Shown here: positions 28,401 to 37,542 of the stretch, piece by piece | How the letters are laid out: every line of letters begins with the position of its first letter | Numbering within the stretch: the stretch's first letter is position 1 | Origin: Hydractinia symbiolongicarpus | Lineage: Eukaryota; Cnidaria; Hydrozoa; Anthoathecata; Hydractiniidae | Assembly (NCBI RefSeq): GCF_029227915.1 | Contig: NC_079881.1 | Span: 3,970,001 to 4,034,000 of the forward strand | Length of the DNA stretch: 64,000 bases | Direction: 5' to 3' | Position numbers and translations under genes: made by a program | Notes under the pieces: model-generated | Database searches by the model: none | What the model was told of the DNA's origin: nothing | The model's input: only the letters and a program-made list of their open reading frames with translations

Positions 28401-31400
28401 TCATCTGCTTGAAGAGGTGGCTCTCTTTTTTTACTGTCTGCTCGCTCTTTTAATGCAGATAGATGAGTGTTGAGAACTTTCAGACGCATATCTGTTGACG
28501 TGATAAATCCTTGTAATGATGGTAGAGGCATTGATGTGCTCAATGCTCTATTTTGTGATAAAAACTAAAAGAAAAACAACCAAATTTTTTTAATAATTAT
28601 TTTCATATCCTATGCTTAAAAAAACATGATACGAATTGAAACTGTGCCTGGGTAAAGCTTTATCCATTATACCTAACCAGCTTAAGCCACAATTTCAGTT
28701 CTCCCTATAAAACATTGTTAGCACTATAAGTTTCAATTAAGTTATAAAAAATCAAAGTATAAGCAACAAAATTAGAATTTTCCTAGCACAAAATTCATCA
28801 TTTTGCTGTTTTTACGAATTTTTAAAATCTTACAGTTTTTGATTGTATCCATATTTTACCTATATGTAAATACAATGCTATCTACCTTAAAGATTTTCTG
28901 ACCATGGTTGTTCTGAATTGTTTTACCAGTTGTAAAGGCATCAATAAAGCCTGTAAAGAAATTGCTTTATTAGGAAATAATAACATTTTTAATATTTCTT
29001 TTCACACCACACCAATAGTAGCGTAAATTCAATACAGGAGAAATACAACAATAACAGAAACAGCACAATAACAACAACAACTGCAAAACAAGCTGTAAAA
29101 GCTAAGAACAACACAAATAAATAACATCTGAAGAATGCCAAACTTTATGAGAAGTTTACCAATGCAACACACACACACCATTTTTTTCTGAAAAGAGTCT
29201 ACTTGAGGAATACAGGTTAAAAAATGAACCAATTGTTTACAATAAATAAAATATATTCCGTTTACAGTACGTGCAAAATGTTGATATTGCAATTTATGTT
29301 AATTCTGTTGTTATCTTTCAGTAATCAATACAATACTATTAAGATTGGTGAAGCCTTCAAGCTACCTCATCAAGGTAAGAATCATTTAACACAAAATACC
29401 ATCATTACCTGGAGCAATCACACAATCTTGTAATAACTTGTTAACTGCTTGCAGATCAGATCGAACCCCTGAGAAACCAGAAATAGATCTATTTGAAAGA
29501 TCCAGCATCTAAACAAATTAAAGTTAGAAAATTGTTTTCGTTTTGCTAATTGAATTCAGCGCAAAATAACGAAATATTATACATTTTTTAATATCACAAA
29601 TTTTAATTAGAAATATAACATATATGTAAAATTAGTTCATGGAGAAAGTTGAAGGGGTTGTCAGGACATAATATGGTAGGTCATAAAGCAGACATCAGGA
29701 AAATTTCAGGTTATAGTCAAATTTTCTTCTGTTGAGATTTTGTAATAGAGAGTTGTAATAACTACAATGATTCGTCTCTGTTGCTATTATGCTTTGCTTT
29801 AAAATGCCAGTTGTTGTTTGAACATAAAATACTGATGATTAACGAAAAGGACACTGATTATAAACTATGTCAATTAAAAAGAAACCATACAAGTTATCCT
29901 AAAAACTGGTGTTATTGAAGTGCATGAATAGTGGGATGGTTAAACACAAGTTTTGCCTTTGCATTTGCTACTCAACCCTATTTTTAGTCCTAAACACAAT
30001 ATATTTATGTAGTCCACCTAACACATCTATCCTTGCTAATTATTTCCTTTTTCCAAAATCATTTATCATAAATGTTTTTAAGTCTGGCACAAGCAATCAT
30101 ACAAAAACACTTGCAAAAGACCACATTAAATTGCATGAAGGTTTTAGAGAAATTTACTAAAACTTATAGGTCACTTTTTCATAATTTTTAAAAAAAAGTA
30201 TACACAAGGATTTCTGGTGCTCATGTGAACAGGAAGTTGGCAGAGGTTGATATTGTGGAATTGCACAGAATAATAAAACTTAACATAACCTCATCAGATT
30301 ATCAATGTAACAATGGAAGTAACAAAGAATTTGCATTACTGTTATCAAAGAATAAGTAATTTTCATTCATACCTCATGCAAGTAATCCAAATCGATAACA
30401 CCATCATCAGTTGCATCAAACTGTTGAAATATCTAAAAAATAAAGAAAAAATCTAAATTATTTTTTATTTATAAAATGTTTTGCAGACGCAAACTCTTCA
30501 TGTATTTATGGTTTTATTGTTTTTACTAGTTAATTGGCCTGTGAGAAGATGTACTTCGATGATGTCCAAGACGACTCGTCAATATACCAAAAAATTACTT
30601 TTTGACAATTTGTTAATCTACTCCCTTTATTGCATAGATCTTTGAAACACGGATCAAAATGTGTTGTTTGACAAACAGTTTTAAAGATTAAGTATGATGC
30701 CATGAATTCTAAAATAAGTTAGTTGGCTCAGCCTAAGGAAATTGGCCCAATGCGAACAATATGTTTAAACTAACATTTAAACTTGAATATTACTTTTTTC
30801 AAGTTTAATCATTTGTTAGAAAAAAAAACATCCACTTTGGAAACATAAATTTTGTGCAGATCTGCAAATTTAGTATGTAATTATTATAAAATATACAGGA
30901 TACAGGAGAGTATTCATTAAATATGCAGCTAAATACCAGCAAAAGTTGCAGTTGAAGCAGCACTTGTAGCAGATATATACATATAATTTGCATTTTTAAT
31001 AACAACAAATGTCCATGCAATAACTACCTCTTTTGCATCATCTTTAGAGATACCCTTGTTTGTGATTGCCTCAATAAATTGAGCCAAAGAAACAGTTTCC
31101 TAACAGATATAAATAAATAAACTAAAGAATAAATGAATGTTAACTGAAAAACTGTATTGCATACAAAATGTAGCACTACAGTTTAACCATAGCATTGTTT
31201 TCAAAAAGTTTTAAATTCGCCTCATTGCATAACTCATCATAAAAATAGTTGGATCAAGTTCCATGCTCTCTTTAAACAATAGAATTTTGCATCACGTATT
31301 GCAAAAAATACAAATATCGTATTTTTACAAAAAAAACATTGCTATTTCAAACATAAAATTAAATACTGTTGCCATCAGAAAAATTATGGTTGTGGCAGGG

Positions 31401-34400
31401 TGTTTGATTAAAAAAACCCTGTCCTGTGGCATTGCTAGGACACATATAACTTATTTATTTGGTAAACAAATCATGTCGACCACTATAAAATTATAATCCT
31501 TCTAGTTTAATTAAACTTTAAACAATTAAAGAATTAATGTTTCGAAAAAAAACGTAACTACGTTTTCAGCTGCTAAACAGGAAGGTACTACTTTCTCAAA
31601 TATTTAAATTGGACTTAGGTCTCTTTCAGCCTTAAACAAGGTAAACTTACACCCATTAAAAAAAATAGTGTTAATTAGGTATAAAGGAATAAAAAAGGAT
31701 TAAGAAACTGGTAAAAAATATCTTACAGCTCCTCTTGCTCTTCTTTCTTCAAGCCACCTTGTTAAAATACTATGATGCTGCTGCACAGGGTTAGCCACAA
31801 CATCTTCCCTGAAAAGTCACACATCAAGTTGCTTAAACATCTAACACATGTTGAAAATTAATATCCAGTTGATAACAATCCATCCTAATTACATATCCTG
31901 ATAAAATCAGATTGGGATTTGATGGTTTTATTTGAGCCAAAACTGCTAAAAAAACGGCTTTAAACTTTTTGCAATTGCATCAAAACAGAGGATAATATTG
32001 ATAATGAATGTAAATATGCAACATACACAAGTTGCTAAAGCAGTTTGCTAATTTGTCTATACTAAATTTCTTTTCAGGAATATTTTAACCTGTTCCTTAT
32101 AGCTTGAAATCAAAATAATCGAAATAAAGGATGCTTTCAACAAACGGTTAAAGGGATCCCAAGGTACTTTTACAAGCTCGACTCTTCTGAAAGATTTGTA
32201 TGAGAAATGATAAATGATATATTTACTTTTTGTTAAAACTTCATTAACTCCAGATATAACTTTTAAAATATTTTTTTTGGCTCAACCACCACCTTGGTTA
32301 TCTTCGACCTTCTTCTTCGTTAAAAATTTTCATTTTAGCTCCAGTCTTTTTAGTGGCACGTGACCCTGTTACGTATTATTTCAGTAGCGCTTTAATTATT
32401 ACTGACTACATAGCCAGAACATATACCTTTGCGCGGCAAAGTGAAACGAAAGCTCTCTACGAACAATTATTCTTTTTAACAAAAATTAAAATAATTCGGC
32501 ATAAAGTTCTTTACAAGCGATTATTTTTGGTTAAAAAATAGAAATAATTCTACATATGTTCTCACATAGCTGAGCAATCAAATAAAAAATAAAATGTGCA
32601 TGATTTTTATTTCAAAGGACTTTTTATTTGAGACACAGGTTGTGAAAGTTACTGATTAAGGGCAGTTACAACCTTTGTAATTTGAGACGACACTCAGCAT
32701 TTTGCCAAGGTAATTACCAACATATTTTCAAAACATGTACTTTCGCGTCTGCAATTATTTGACGTGGTAAAATCAGAAAATACTGAAATATATTTAATAA
32801 AATGTCGTTTTTTCTGCGTTAAACTCTAGGAGGTAGCTAAATCATTTTTTGTGTATTGTTAAGTTCAAAAATTTAGAAGCTGCCACAGTATTCTAATAAT
32901 TGCGAATATAGCGACGCTAAAAATGATAGGATGAATTAAAGTAGTAATCTTTTCTATTGATTTTGAATATCTCTTTAATAATAGCCATATTCCGTCTGTC
33001 TGTCTCTGCACGGACCCCCCGCTGAGTTAGAAAATAACGTTACGGAAACACGAATATCAAATGCAAGATATATTTATCCACTTTGTTGCGACGAGTAAAC
33101 ATAAAGGATGGGCGAACCCGTGGATTTTTCAAAAGGCAACGAATTCTATATTATAATACCCGTATACATCTGTCCATCTGTCACACAAAATGGTAGCTTA
33201 GCTGCGCAAGTAGCGAGACGCATAAAAAAGACGGGCAAACCCGTGGATTTTTCCATGGGCTAAGGACAAGTTTTTTAATAAAAAATATAGCCATATGCTG
33301 AGTAACTTAGGGAACCTTGTCCCCAAGGATTGTTAAGAACAAGGTTGGCAATACTCACTTGAGCATCATACCCTGCCTGGGTCAACAGGTTATAGATCAG
33401 TAATTTTTACAACCTGTGATTGATAAGTTACATAGAGAAAGGATTGATATAGATAAGTAGATATTTGGTTTTGTTCCAGGGCATGGCACTACAGATGCAA
33501 TATTTCCACTCAGACAGCTTCAGGAAAAGTATTTAGGAAAGAGAAAGAATCTCTATTTTGCCTTTGTAGATTTAGAGAAAGCTTTTGATAGAGTGCCACG
33601 TAAGGTTATTTGGTGGGCTATGAGAAAATTAGGTGTGGATGAGTGGCTAGTTACGATGGTACAGTCTATGTACAGCAATGCTAAAAGTCGTGTCAGGATT
33701 ACAATTCACTTGGTGATGAATTTAGTGTAAATGTTGGTGTACATCAGGGTTCTGTACTTAGTCCTTTGTTGTTTGTTCTAGTCTTAGAAAGCGCTGTCGA
33801 TGGAGTTCAGAACAGGTTGTCCATGGGAGTTATTGTATGCAGATGATTTGGTTCTCATAGTCGAAGTGAAAGAAAGGACTAGAAGAGAAAGGGCTAAAGG
33901 TAAACACAGCAAAGTCTAAAGTCATGATTAGTAGCATTGCGGCCAAGTGTGATCTTGTAGTTGGAAAGTGGCCTTGTGGAGTTTGCAGGAAAGGGGTTCG
34001 TAGTAACTCAATTTTTTGTCAGACTTGCAAGCATTGGGTACATAAGAAGTGCAGTAGTATTAGTGAAGGTTAAGAGCTGACATTCAGTTTGTATGCAAGC
34101 GTTGCAAAGGTGAGATTATAGAGAATGAAGTATTTCCAGCTTTAATGATGTACAACAGTGGCTCGTTAGAGATAGTTGAGAACTTCTGTTACTTAGGTGA
34201 TATGTTGGGCAGTGAAGGGGGTGTTGGAAGAAGTGTTACTTGCAGGATAGGTTCTGCTTGAAAAAGGTTCAGAGAGTTACTTCCTTTGTTGACTAGCAGA
34301 GTCCTGTCAATTGAGGTAAAAGGTAGGTTGTATAAGGCCTGTGTAAGAAGTGTTATGTTGTACGGTAGTGAGACATGGGCAGTGAAGCAGGAAGATCTTG

Positions 34401-37400
34401 ACCGTATAGATAGGAATGATATGAGAATGGTTAGGTGGATGTGTAACGCCAGTCTGAGAGACAGAAAGAGTTCAGATGAGCTAAGAAGCAGGCTAAGTCT
34501 CCGTAGAATTAAAGATGTTATCCAGATAAGAAGATTGAATTGGCTGGGGCACTTGGAAAGAATGGAGGAGGATAATTGGGTAAGTAAGTGTAGAGACTTG
34601 ATAGTTCCTGGGGCAAAGCCCAGAGGCAGACCAAGAAAGACTTGGCAGGAGGTTATAAGGACAGACTTGATAAAAAAACGATATTTGGGATTACACGAGC
34701 TTTTAACAAAAAGTGAATATGTCATTGGAAATTTCTTATGAAAATCTTTAAGGTAAGTCCAACTTGTACAAGTACCTCGGGATCCCTTTAAGGATATGTT
34801 TGTGTTTGAAGAATTTTTGATTGCATCATCAGCCTTTTAATATGCACAAAACAAATTCTTTAACCTGTTGGCTCTATTGTGTAGATCTTAAAATACTGAT
34901 CAAGTCTTTTTGAACAACCACAGAGATATCTAGGTTTAAGATTTTTTGGATAAAATGACAAACCTGTCTATTTCAAAATGGGTGGGTTGACCCAGCCCTA
35001 GTTATCCATGGAGGAGATAGTGTCAGTTATTTCCATCCATTTCCAAGTTATTCAGCTTTGAACTTGAACATGCATTGCAATGGCTTCGCTAATCATGATT
35101 ATCATATTAATGTTAAATCAATGTGTTAGCACCAATAACCAGCTAATTTATTGACAAACAAATTTTTTGCAAAAGTCACAAACATGCAGGCAGACAGACA
35201 TAGTTAGCTATCATTATAATTAAATTAAAGATTATTAAACATTTTGTTCCTTTTATAATAAATCATTATTTAATAAATCATTATTTAATAAATCAACCTA
35301 ATCCCTATTTTATGGTTAGTGTTGAGTTCATACCATTCATGCCGATATTACACAAAGCAGTTAATGTATTATTGATGAAAGTTAAAGGTGATTCACTTAC
35401 TTTATTTTGTCAGCAACTATTCGCAACTGTTTTGGATCAAATAAAACCATCAAATCCAGAATGCTTCCATCACCGTCAGCTGAAAACCAATGTACAATAA
35501 AAGTTCCTCTAGCATGTTCATGATGCTAAATACTTTGTAAAAAGCAGACAGTATTTGTGGTTATCATTGCAGACAATGTAAACAAAAAAATCTTTTGCTA
35601 ATTTTTTAAGTTGCTGTTTTTCTTTTAGATCTTAACCTTGTGTGCAAAGTATTATTGAAGAAAGAGACAAATTTAGAAGATCATGCCCACATTCAAAATT
35701 TATGTCCTTGCCATAATATTTGTATGGTGAATTTGAGGTGAAAAATAAATTCAATCCATGCCAGCTCAGTCATAAGAATAGTATTTTTAGAATTTCTAGG
35801 CTGTTTGGGACTTCGGCATGAATAATGCCATAATGTAGTCACATTTTAAGGGTGATAAAGCAAATTTATAAGGTTCTTTACTTGCTTTATGAAAAACGAA
35901 AAATATCGACAACCTACTGCGAAACTTTGTTTAGTGAATACTAATTATCAATTTTTATTTCCAAAAAGTCATGCCAAAGATTGCAGCAGAATTATCCACA
36001 TAACAAGTCTCACATTGCTCTTTAGACTATCTGCTATAGACCTTATAAAACGAGTCGAGTCTTTACTTATATAAAAATGTTCAGCTTGATCTAACAATGT
36101 TAACGTTTAAGCCTGTCTTAACTAAATAAAATTTTCTCTACCATTCTCTTTATCAATGTTTTCCACAGGATCCTGAAAAAGAAATTAATACACATATTGG
36201 TTTAGGTTATAATTCAAAAACGGAAAGTTGAGTAAAATCAAAAATGTAAAAATTGGAATTAAAATGTCGTTACATATCAACCCTAAAGAGCTGACCAGAT
36301 GCATTTGATTCCAACATTTTAAGCATCCATGCAGCATTTTTAGCAAAACTCAATAAACCAAAGACCTATCATCAATTGTTATGGTTTTTTTTATTATCTA
36401 TGCTTTTATTCTTTTAGATTAATTCGTTTTACCTCTTGGTCCTGAAAGTCTCAGTTCTTTTTTTACAAGGAATTAAGTTTGTTTAACATTTAAGGTGGGA
36501 GTTTGATAAAAAGCAAAGAATAATTTTCTGTGGCATTGTATTCTTTAGCTATTTTGAGAATGAAGTTTTTTATTGACATTTTTTAAGAAAAATCTATGAA
36601 TTATTATAGATGCTGTCAAAAACAAAAAATTAAAGTTTGTTTATATATATTGTGGTGATGCATTTTTTAAGGACAAAAACATATTCAAACAATGTAATCT
36701 GCAACATGTGAATTTATTTGTGCAATTCAAAGTTGTTTTTCATCACTGCTTTAAATGCCTTCATCTTTTTAAAACTTTAAGACAGGTTTCAAGGCTAACA
36801 AATTTGCTTTTATTTACAGTGTGGACACAGACTTAACTTAATAATTTTTGGAGATTTTAGAGAATTTAGGTTTTCTAGTCAACTTTTAGGAGAAAGCACT
36901 AAAAAACATATAAAAAAAATAAACCATAGCTTAAGAGATTTTGCTAAAACTTTGAATGAAGATCTACTAATAATTAAGCCATCGTGTAATTATAATTCAA
37001 AAGTCATGTTGCAAGGTAATATGCTTAATGTTTTGTTGCACAACAAAAAGTAGCTATTTGAAGAAAAAATGGAAATCACCATAAAGAATTTTAGGTCTTT
37101 TGGGAGGTTTCAATATTGGGTTCAAATTTTAAGTTACTTAGAAAATTTTAGGAGGTGTAGCCACCCTGTAAGTCATTTATGACTTTGACTTCTTGTAATT
37201 AAAGGGAAGATTCCAATACTTGTTTCACATCTTTAGCATGGCTTTCTTTGTCAATATCCAAATAGAATGTGGTGTTTTTACAACATTGAGCATTTACTTG
37301 TTTACTTTACATGTACCATGTTTTGAAATGTGCATAGGTGATAAACATAGGTGATGCATGGCTATAAAATATACTTTGCTCCTAAAAAAATTTTTTTTTT

Positions 37401-37542
37401 GGGAGGGTTGATTAGGCTAGAAAAAATATATCAAAGTATATAATGTACCTTTACTTGATCATCATCCCCAACTTCACTGTTTGCTGCAGAACCGGTATTG
37501 CCCATACTTTGTGAATCAAGTCATGTTACAAATATATATTTC
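303..37542 (-). CDS. ZZEF1: ZZEF1 orthologue (EF-hand, DOC, CUB, two ZZ fingers), 3' end outside window
   Basis: This is a 54-exon model built by hand from GT-AG borders and continuous phase; exon lists are in the seven sub-entries. The translated exons give about 2,060 residues. The domain order EF-hand, DOC/APC10, CUB, ZZ, ZZ is specific to ZZEF1 (human protein about 2,960 residues), so roughly the last 900 residues should lie left of position 303. In mammals ZZEF1 is described as a histone H3 reader through its ZZ fingers and as a transcriptional coregulator; that role is inferred here. The start is chosen at 37505 because it opens MGNTGS, the same MGN start as vertebrate ZZEF1 and a possible N-myristoylation signal, and it splices in phase into the next two exons. 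A good acceptor 38 bases upstream suggests a spliced 5' leader. Junction 6546/5763 is out of phase (one exon missing). Confidence 0.93.
1576..2467 (-). CDS. ZZEF1: ZZEF1 exons 49-51: two adjacent ZZ zinc fingers
   Basis: Exons are 2125-2467, 1740-1853 and 1576-1622, about residues 1556-1724. The first ZZ finger (about 1625-1670) has CDGC, then RHRCLNC, LCSKCY and the closing H-x-E-Q-H pair. The second (about 1672-1715) has CDGC, HCNEC, LCLGCY and ends CHNASH across a splice junction, so all eight zinc ligands of each finger are present. ZZ fingers of ZZEF1 are known to bind histone H3 N-termini. The same first exon also carries a highly charged linker (EDDEEAELKMYERHKK) upstream of the first finger. 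Confidence 0.95.
2639..8592 (-). CDS. ZZEF1: ZZEF1 exons 39-48: region between CUB and ZZ fingers
   Basis: Exons are 8459-8592, 7913-8001, 7083-7204, 6727-6809, 6546-6630, 5677-5763, 5197-5285, 4998-5106, 3894-3982 and 2639-2769, about residues 1217-1556. The segment is helical without a named domain. The exon 3894-3982 was placed because it exactly bridges a phase-0 donor at 4998 to a phase-2 acceptor at 2769. The exon 6546-6630 ends in phase 1 while 5677-5763 opens only in phase 0, so a small exon with phase 1-to-0 borders is probably missing from 5764-6545; I found no convincing candidate. Confidence 0.82.
2770..3893. other. ZZEF1 intron, nothing further recognised
   Basis: A/T-rich intron sequence. 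The only open frame, 3023-3241 on the plus strand, lacks recognisable composition or motif and is not called as a gene. The neighbouring intron 3983-4997 is similar, with a short AT-rich inverted repeat around 4669-4714. Confidence 0.5.
5529..5640 (+). mobile_element. Short Helitron-like element, copy D
   Basis: It starts TCTCTATAATA and ends with a foldback CCCATGG/CCTACGGG followed by TTGACAG and CTAG, then a host T. The terminal CTAG, preceded by a GC-rich hairpin within about ten bases, is the classic Helitron 3' end. Internal sequence (ACAGAAACACGAA, AAAGGACGGGC) is shared with copy E at 32972-33143, so D and E form a second subfamily. It sits in a ZZEF1 intron. No coding capacity. Confidence 0.6.
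7467..7839. mobile_element. Possible MITE with imperfect terminal inverted repeats
   Basis: The left end CTCCTGGTAATTGAAACCTCG is an imperfect inverted match to the right end CGAGGTTCGACTTAACCGGAG, and both are followed inwards by a TGTTCAAGT motif. The 373-base interval has no reading frame and lies wholly in the intron 7205-7912. No clear target duplication was found, so the call is tentative. Confidence 0.4.
9203..11323 (-). CDS. ZZEF1: ZZEF1 exons 35-38: CUB-type domain
   Basis: Exons are 11256-11323, 10097-10178, 9411-9491 and 9203-9314, about residues 1103-1216. The sequence runs FNCPGCTSFCVEFDPKCQTE, RYDYLEFTDSCG, then LHFLFHSDGSNTEWGYKFK, the strand pattern of the CUB-like module found in ZZEF1 after its middle region. 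The last exon continues into the next helical part (DVAVSWIFDLQLNIARCF). The intron 10179-11255 contains a Penelope-like remnant on the opposite strand. Confidence 0.9.
10250..11136 (+). pseudogene. Penelope-like retroelement remnant (RT end and GIY-YIG nuclease)
   Basis: The plus strand encodes, with several frameshifts and stops, the C-terminal part of a Penelope-like polyprotein: HKFYEYLNSKHANITFIFEK with SKLAFLDVLI near 10275-10385 (end of the reverse transcriptase), then from about 10760 the GIY-YIG endonuclease with NVTYYGKT, HFKV, KHLGISALTGKR and FDHFL, ending LVKSMPLELF near 11050. A single stop interrupts the nuclease part. A stem-loop with GAAA follows at 11106-11136, where Penelope elements often carry hammerhead-like motifs. 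It lies antisense in the ZZEF1 intron 10179-11255. Much of the reverse transcriptase is missing, so it cannot be active. Confidence 0.8.
11576..11713 (-). mobile_element. Short Helitron-like element, copy A
   Basis: On the minus strand the element begins TCTATATTATAATAC after a host A, and ends CCCGTGGA-TTT-TCCACAGG, CTAACGA, CTAG before a host T. This is the insertion pattern (A|T site, TC start, hairpin, CTAG end) of Helitrons. The 138 bases have no coding capacity, so the copy is non-autonomous. Copies B (44791-44931) and C (33145-33270) share the same 5' end and body, including a GACAGA-type internal tract. Confidence 0.7.
12063..26692 (-). CDS. ZZEF1: ZZEF1 exons 14-34: central helical region
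   Basis: Exons are 26561-26692, 25861-25977, 25681-25787, 23727-23807, 22656-22754, 22260-22351, 18489-18550, 18274-18360, 17711-17776, 16791-16833, 16466-16585, 16014-16118, 15757-15804, 15614-15684, 15090-15246, 14695-14800, 14440-14618, 13963-14028, 13249-13402, 12661-12725 and 12063-12287, about residues 375-1102. All 21 join in phase. No named domain is recognised by eye; the segment is rich in leucine and helix-forming residues, with a basic patch near KMLLKGKRLKVKVEKE in exon 15090-15246. The intron 18551-22259 hosts a separate plus-strand gene. Short exons with weaker borders, such as 15757-15804, are the least certain. Confidence 0.85.
20180..20611 (+). CDS. Intronless PSI-domain membrane protein, PTTG1IP-like, nested in a ZZEF1 intron
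   Basis: A single open frame of 143 codons. The ATG at 20180 is preferred because it directly opens a signal peptide (MELHILFLLMKISFVICYG). Next comes a cysteine-rich PSI/plexin-repeat module at about residues 35-82 (C-x5-C-x2-C-x5-CFWC-x5-C), a membrane helix at about 86-110 (FFLLVIVFFLTLVLITSII) and a short tail ending CYECTPI. Signal, one PSI module and one membrane pass is the layout of PTTG1IP, which binds PTTG1/securin in vertebrates; the R/E-rich tail of vertebrate PTTG1IP is not seen, so orthology is unproven. It is antisense to its host intron (18551-22259). An AATAAA lies near 20977. Lack of introns may indicate retroposition. Confidence 0.72.
   Translation: MELHILFLLMKISFVICYGKGLDQQIFNNTVLATCHSMSVCTDCIQKSHCFWCKNEEICKDGNLLDIFQNRCHYAGVHYHSCTIAEVFFLLVIVFFLTLVLITSIICYCWNKNKNKHVTSYDNDLEHFVRGSTKIACYECTPI
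21603..22047. repeat. Cluster of GCGTTATAACG palindromes and a 28-base direct repeat
   Basis: Within 320 bases there are five copies of a palindrome of the form GCGTTATAACGC: 21730-21741, 21767-21778, 21830-21840, 21953-21965 and 22037-22047. Just upstream, a segment AAACAGGATCGTAGAAAGC-AAAGATC at 21604-21631 is repeated with small changes at 21656-21684. The block lies in the large intron between ZZEF1 exons 22260-22351 and 18489-18550. No coding frame. It may be the inside of a decayed element or a protein-binding array; neither is shown. Confidence 0.6.
23808..25680. other. ZZEF1 intron, nothing firm recognised
   Basis: A/T-rich intron. Around 25414-25475 there is a stretch CAGTAGACGTCTGTTAATTC with repeated ATTCGAAC-type words that resembles one end of a pogo-type transposon, but no opposite end was found. 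The neighbouring intron 22755-23726 holds no recognised feature. Confidence 0.4.
26021..26075. repeat. Poly-T / poly-G low-complexity tract
   Basis: A run rich in T is followed by about twenty G residues broken by single A bases, immediately upstream (on the minus strand) of ZZEF1 exon 25861-25977. It is a simple low-complexity tract and a likely place for sequencing length errors. Confidence 0.8.
27003..28564 (-). CDS. ZZEF1: ZZEF1 exons 9-13: DOC/APC10 domain
   Basis: Exons are 28332-28564, 28119-28184, 27444-27590, 27313-27365 and 27003-27081, residues about 183-375. The DOC (APC10-like jelly-roll) signature is clear: an ESGTYWQSDGAARSHWV stretch, then LTIPSNVVIKQLSMYV, a PHHVVVYGG strand and the closing strand VIQISIKRCHSDGCDTRIR. 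In the anaphase-promoting complex this fold helps substrate recruitment; in ZZEF1 its ligand is not established. The first exon of the group also encodes a charged helix (about residues 200-245) before the domain. All internal borders conserve phase 2 or 1 as needed. Confidence 0.93.
28886..37505 (-). CDS. ZZEF1: ZZEF1 exons 1-8: N-terminus and EF-hand
   Basis: Exons are 37449-37505, 36142-36172, 35401-35479, 31727-31808, 31028-31099, 30373-30432, 29409-29508 and 28886-28950, all phase-consistent, giving residues 1 to about 182. The fourth to sixth exons encode a helix (LTRWLEERRARGA), a linker ending SKDDAKE, and the loop FDATDDGVIDLDY, which is an EF-hand at about residues 105-130. In the loop, Asp1, Asp5, Gly6 and Ile8 are present, but position 3 is Thr and position 12 is Tyr instead of Glu, so calcium binding may be weak or lost. 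The introns are long: the 3.6-kb intron between 31808 and 35401 carries an RTE-type LINE remnant and two Helitron-like elements. Confidence 0.9.
32972..33143 (+). mobile_element. Short Helitron-like element, copy E (degraded 3' end)
   Basis: It starts TCTTTAATAATAGCC and carries the subfamily body shared with copy D (TACGGAAACACGAA, AAAGGATGGGCGAACCCGTGG). The 3' end has lost the right arm of the hairpin and the CTAG. Copy C starts directly at its end, so the two stand head-to-tail in the ZZEF1 intron 31809-35400. Confidence 0.5.
33145..33270 (+). mobile_element. Short Helitron-like element, copy C
   Basis: It begins TCTATATTATAATACCCG, identical to the start of copies A and B, and ends in the hairpin CCCGTGGATTTTTCCATGGG, then CTAAGGA and CAAG followed by T. 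The final CTAG has mutated to CAAG. It is adjacent to copy E in the same orientation. Confidence 0.6.
33395..34741 (+). pseudogene. LINE reverse transcriptase remnant, RTE-like, with zinc finger
   Basis: The plus strand encodes fragments of a non-LTR polyprotein: VPGHGTTDAIFPLRQLQEKY, FAFVDLEKAFDRVPRKVIWW and GVHQGSVLSPLLFVLVLE (reverse transcriptase motifs) up to about 33820, then in another frame a CGVCRKG...CQTCKHWVHKKC finger near 33975-34055, and a C-terminal open stretch at 34286-34741 (ETWAVKQEDLDRI; RRLNWLGHLERM; RGRPRKTW). The Y-x-DD box region is disrupted near 33840 and several frameshifts separate the parts. The 5' end, including the endonuclease, is missing. It is antisense to ZZEF1. 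Clade assignment (RTE-like) is by resemblance only. Confidence 0.75.
37506..37542 (-). other. Probable 5' leader of ZZEF1 exon 1
   Basis: Reading the minus strand, a pyrimidine-rich tract ending TTTATTTTTATAG stops at 37543, and 37 bases later comes the ATG at 37505. This looks like an acceptor, so the coding exon is preceded either by a non-coding exon or by a trans-spliced leader. The upstream donor was not found. Confidence 0.45.

Noticed and set aside
34189-34725. 178-codon frame on the minus strand
   Set aside because: Lies antisense to the LINE C-terminal frame at 34286-34741, which has recognisable reverse-transcriptase-associated motifs.
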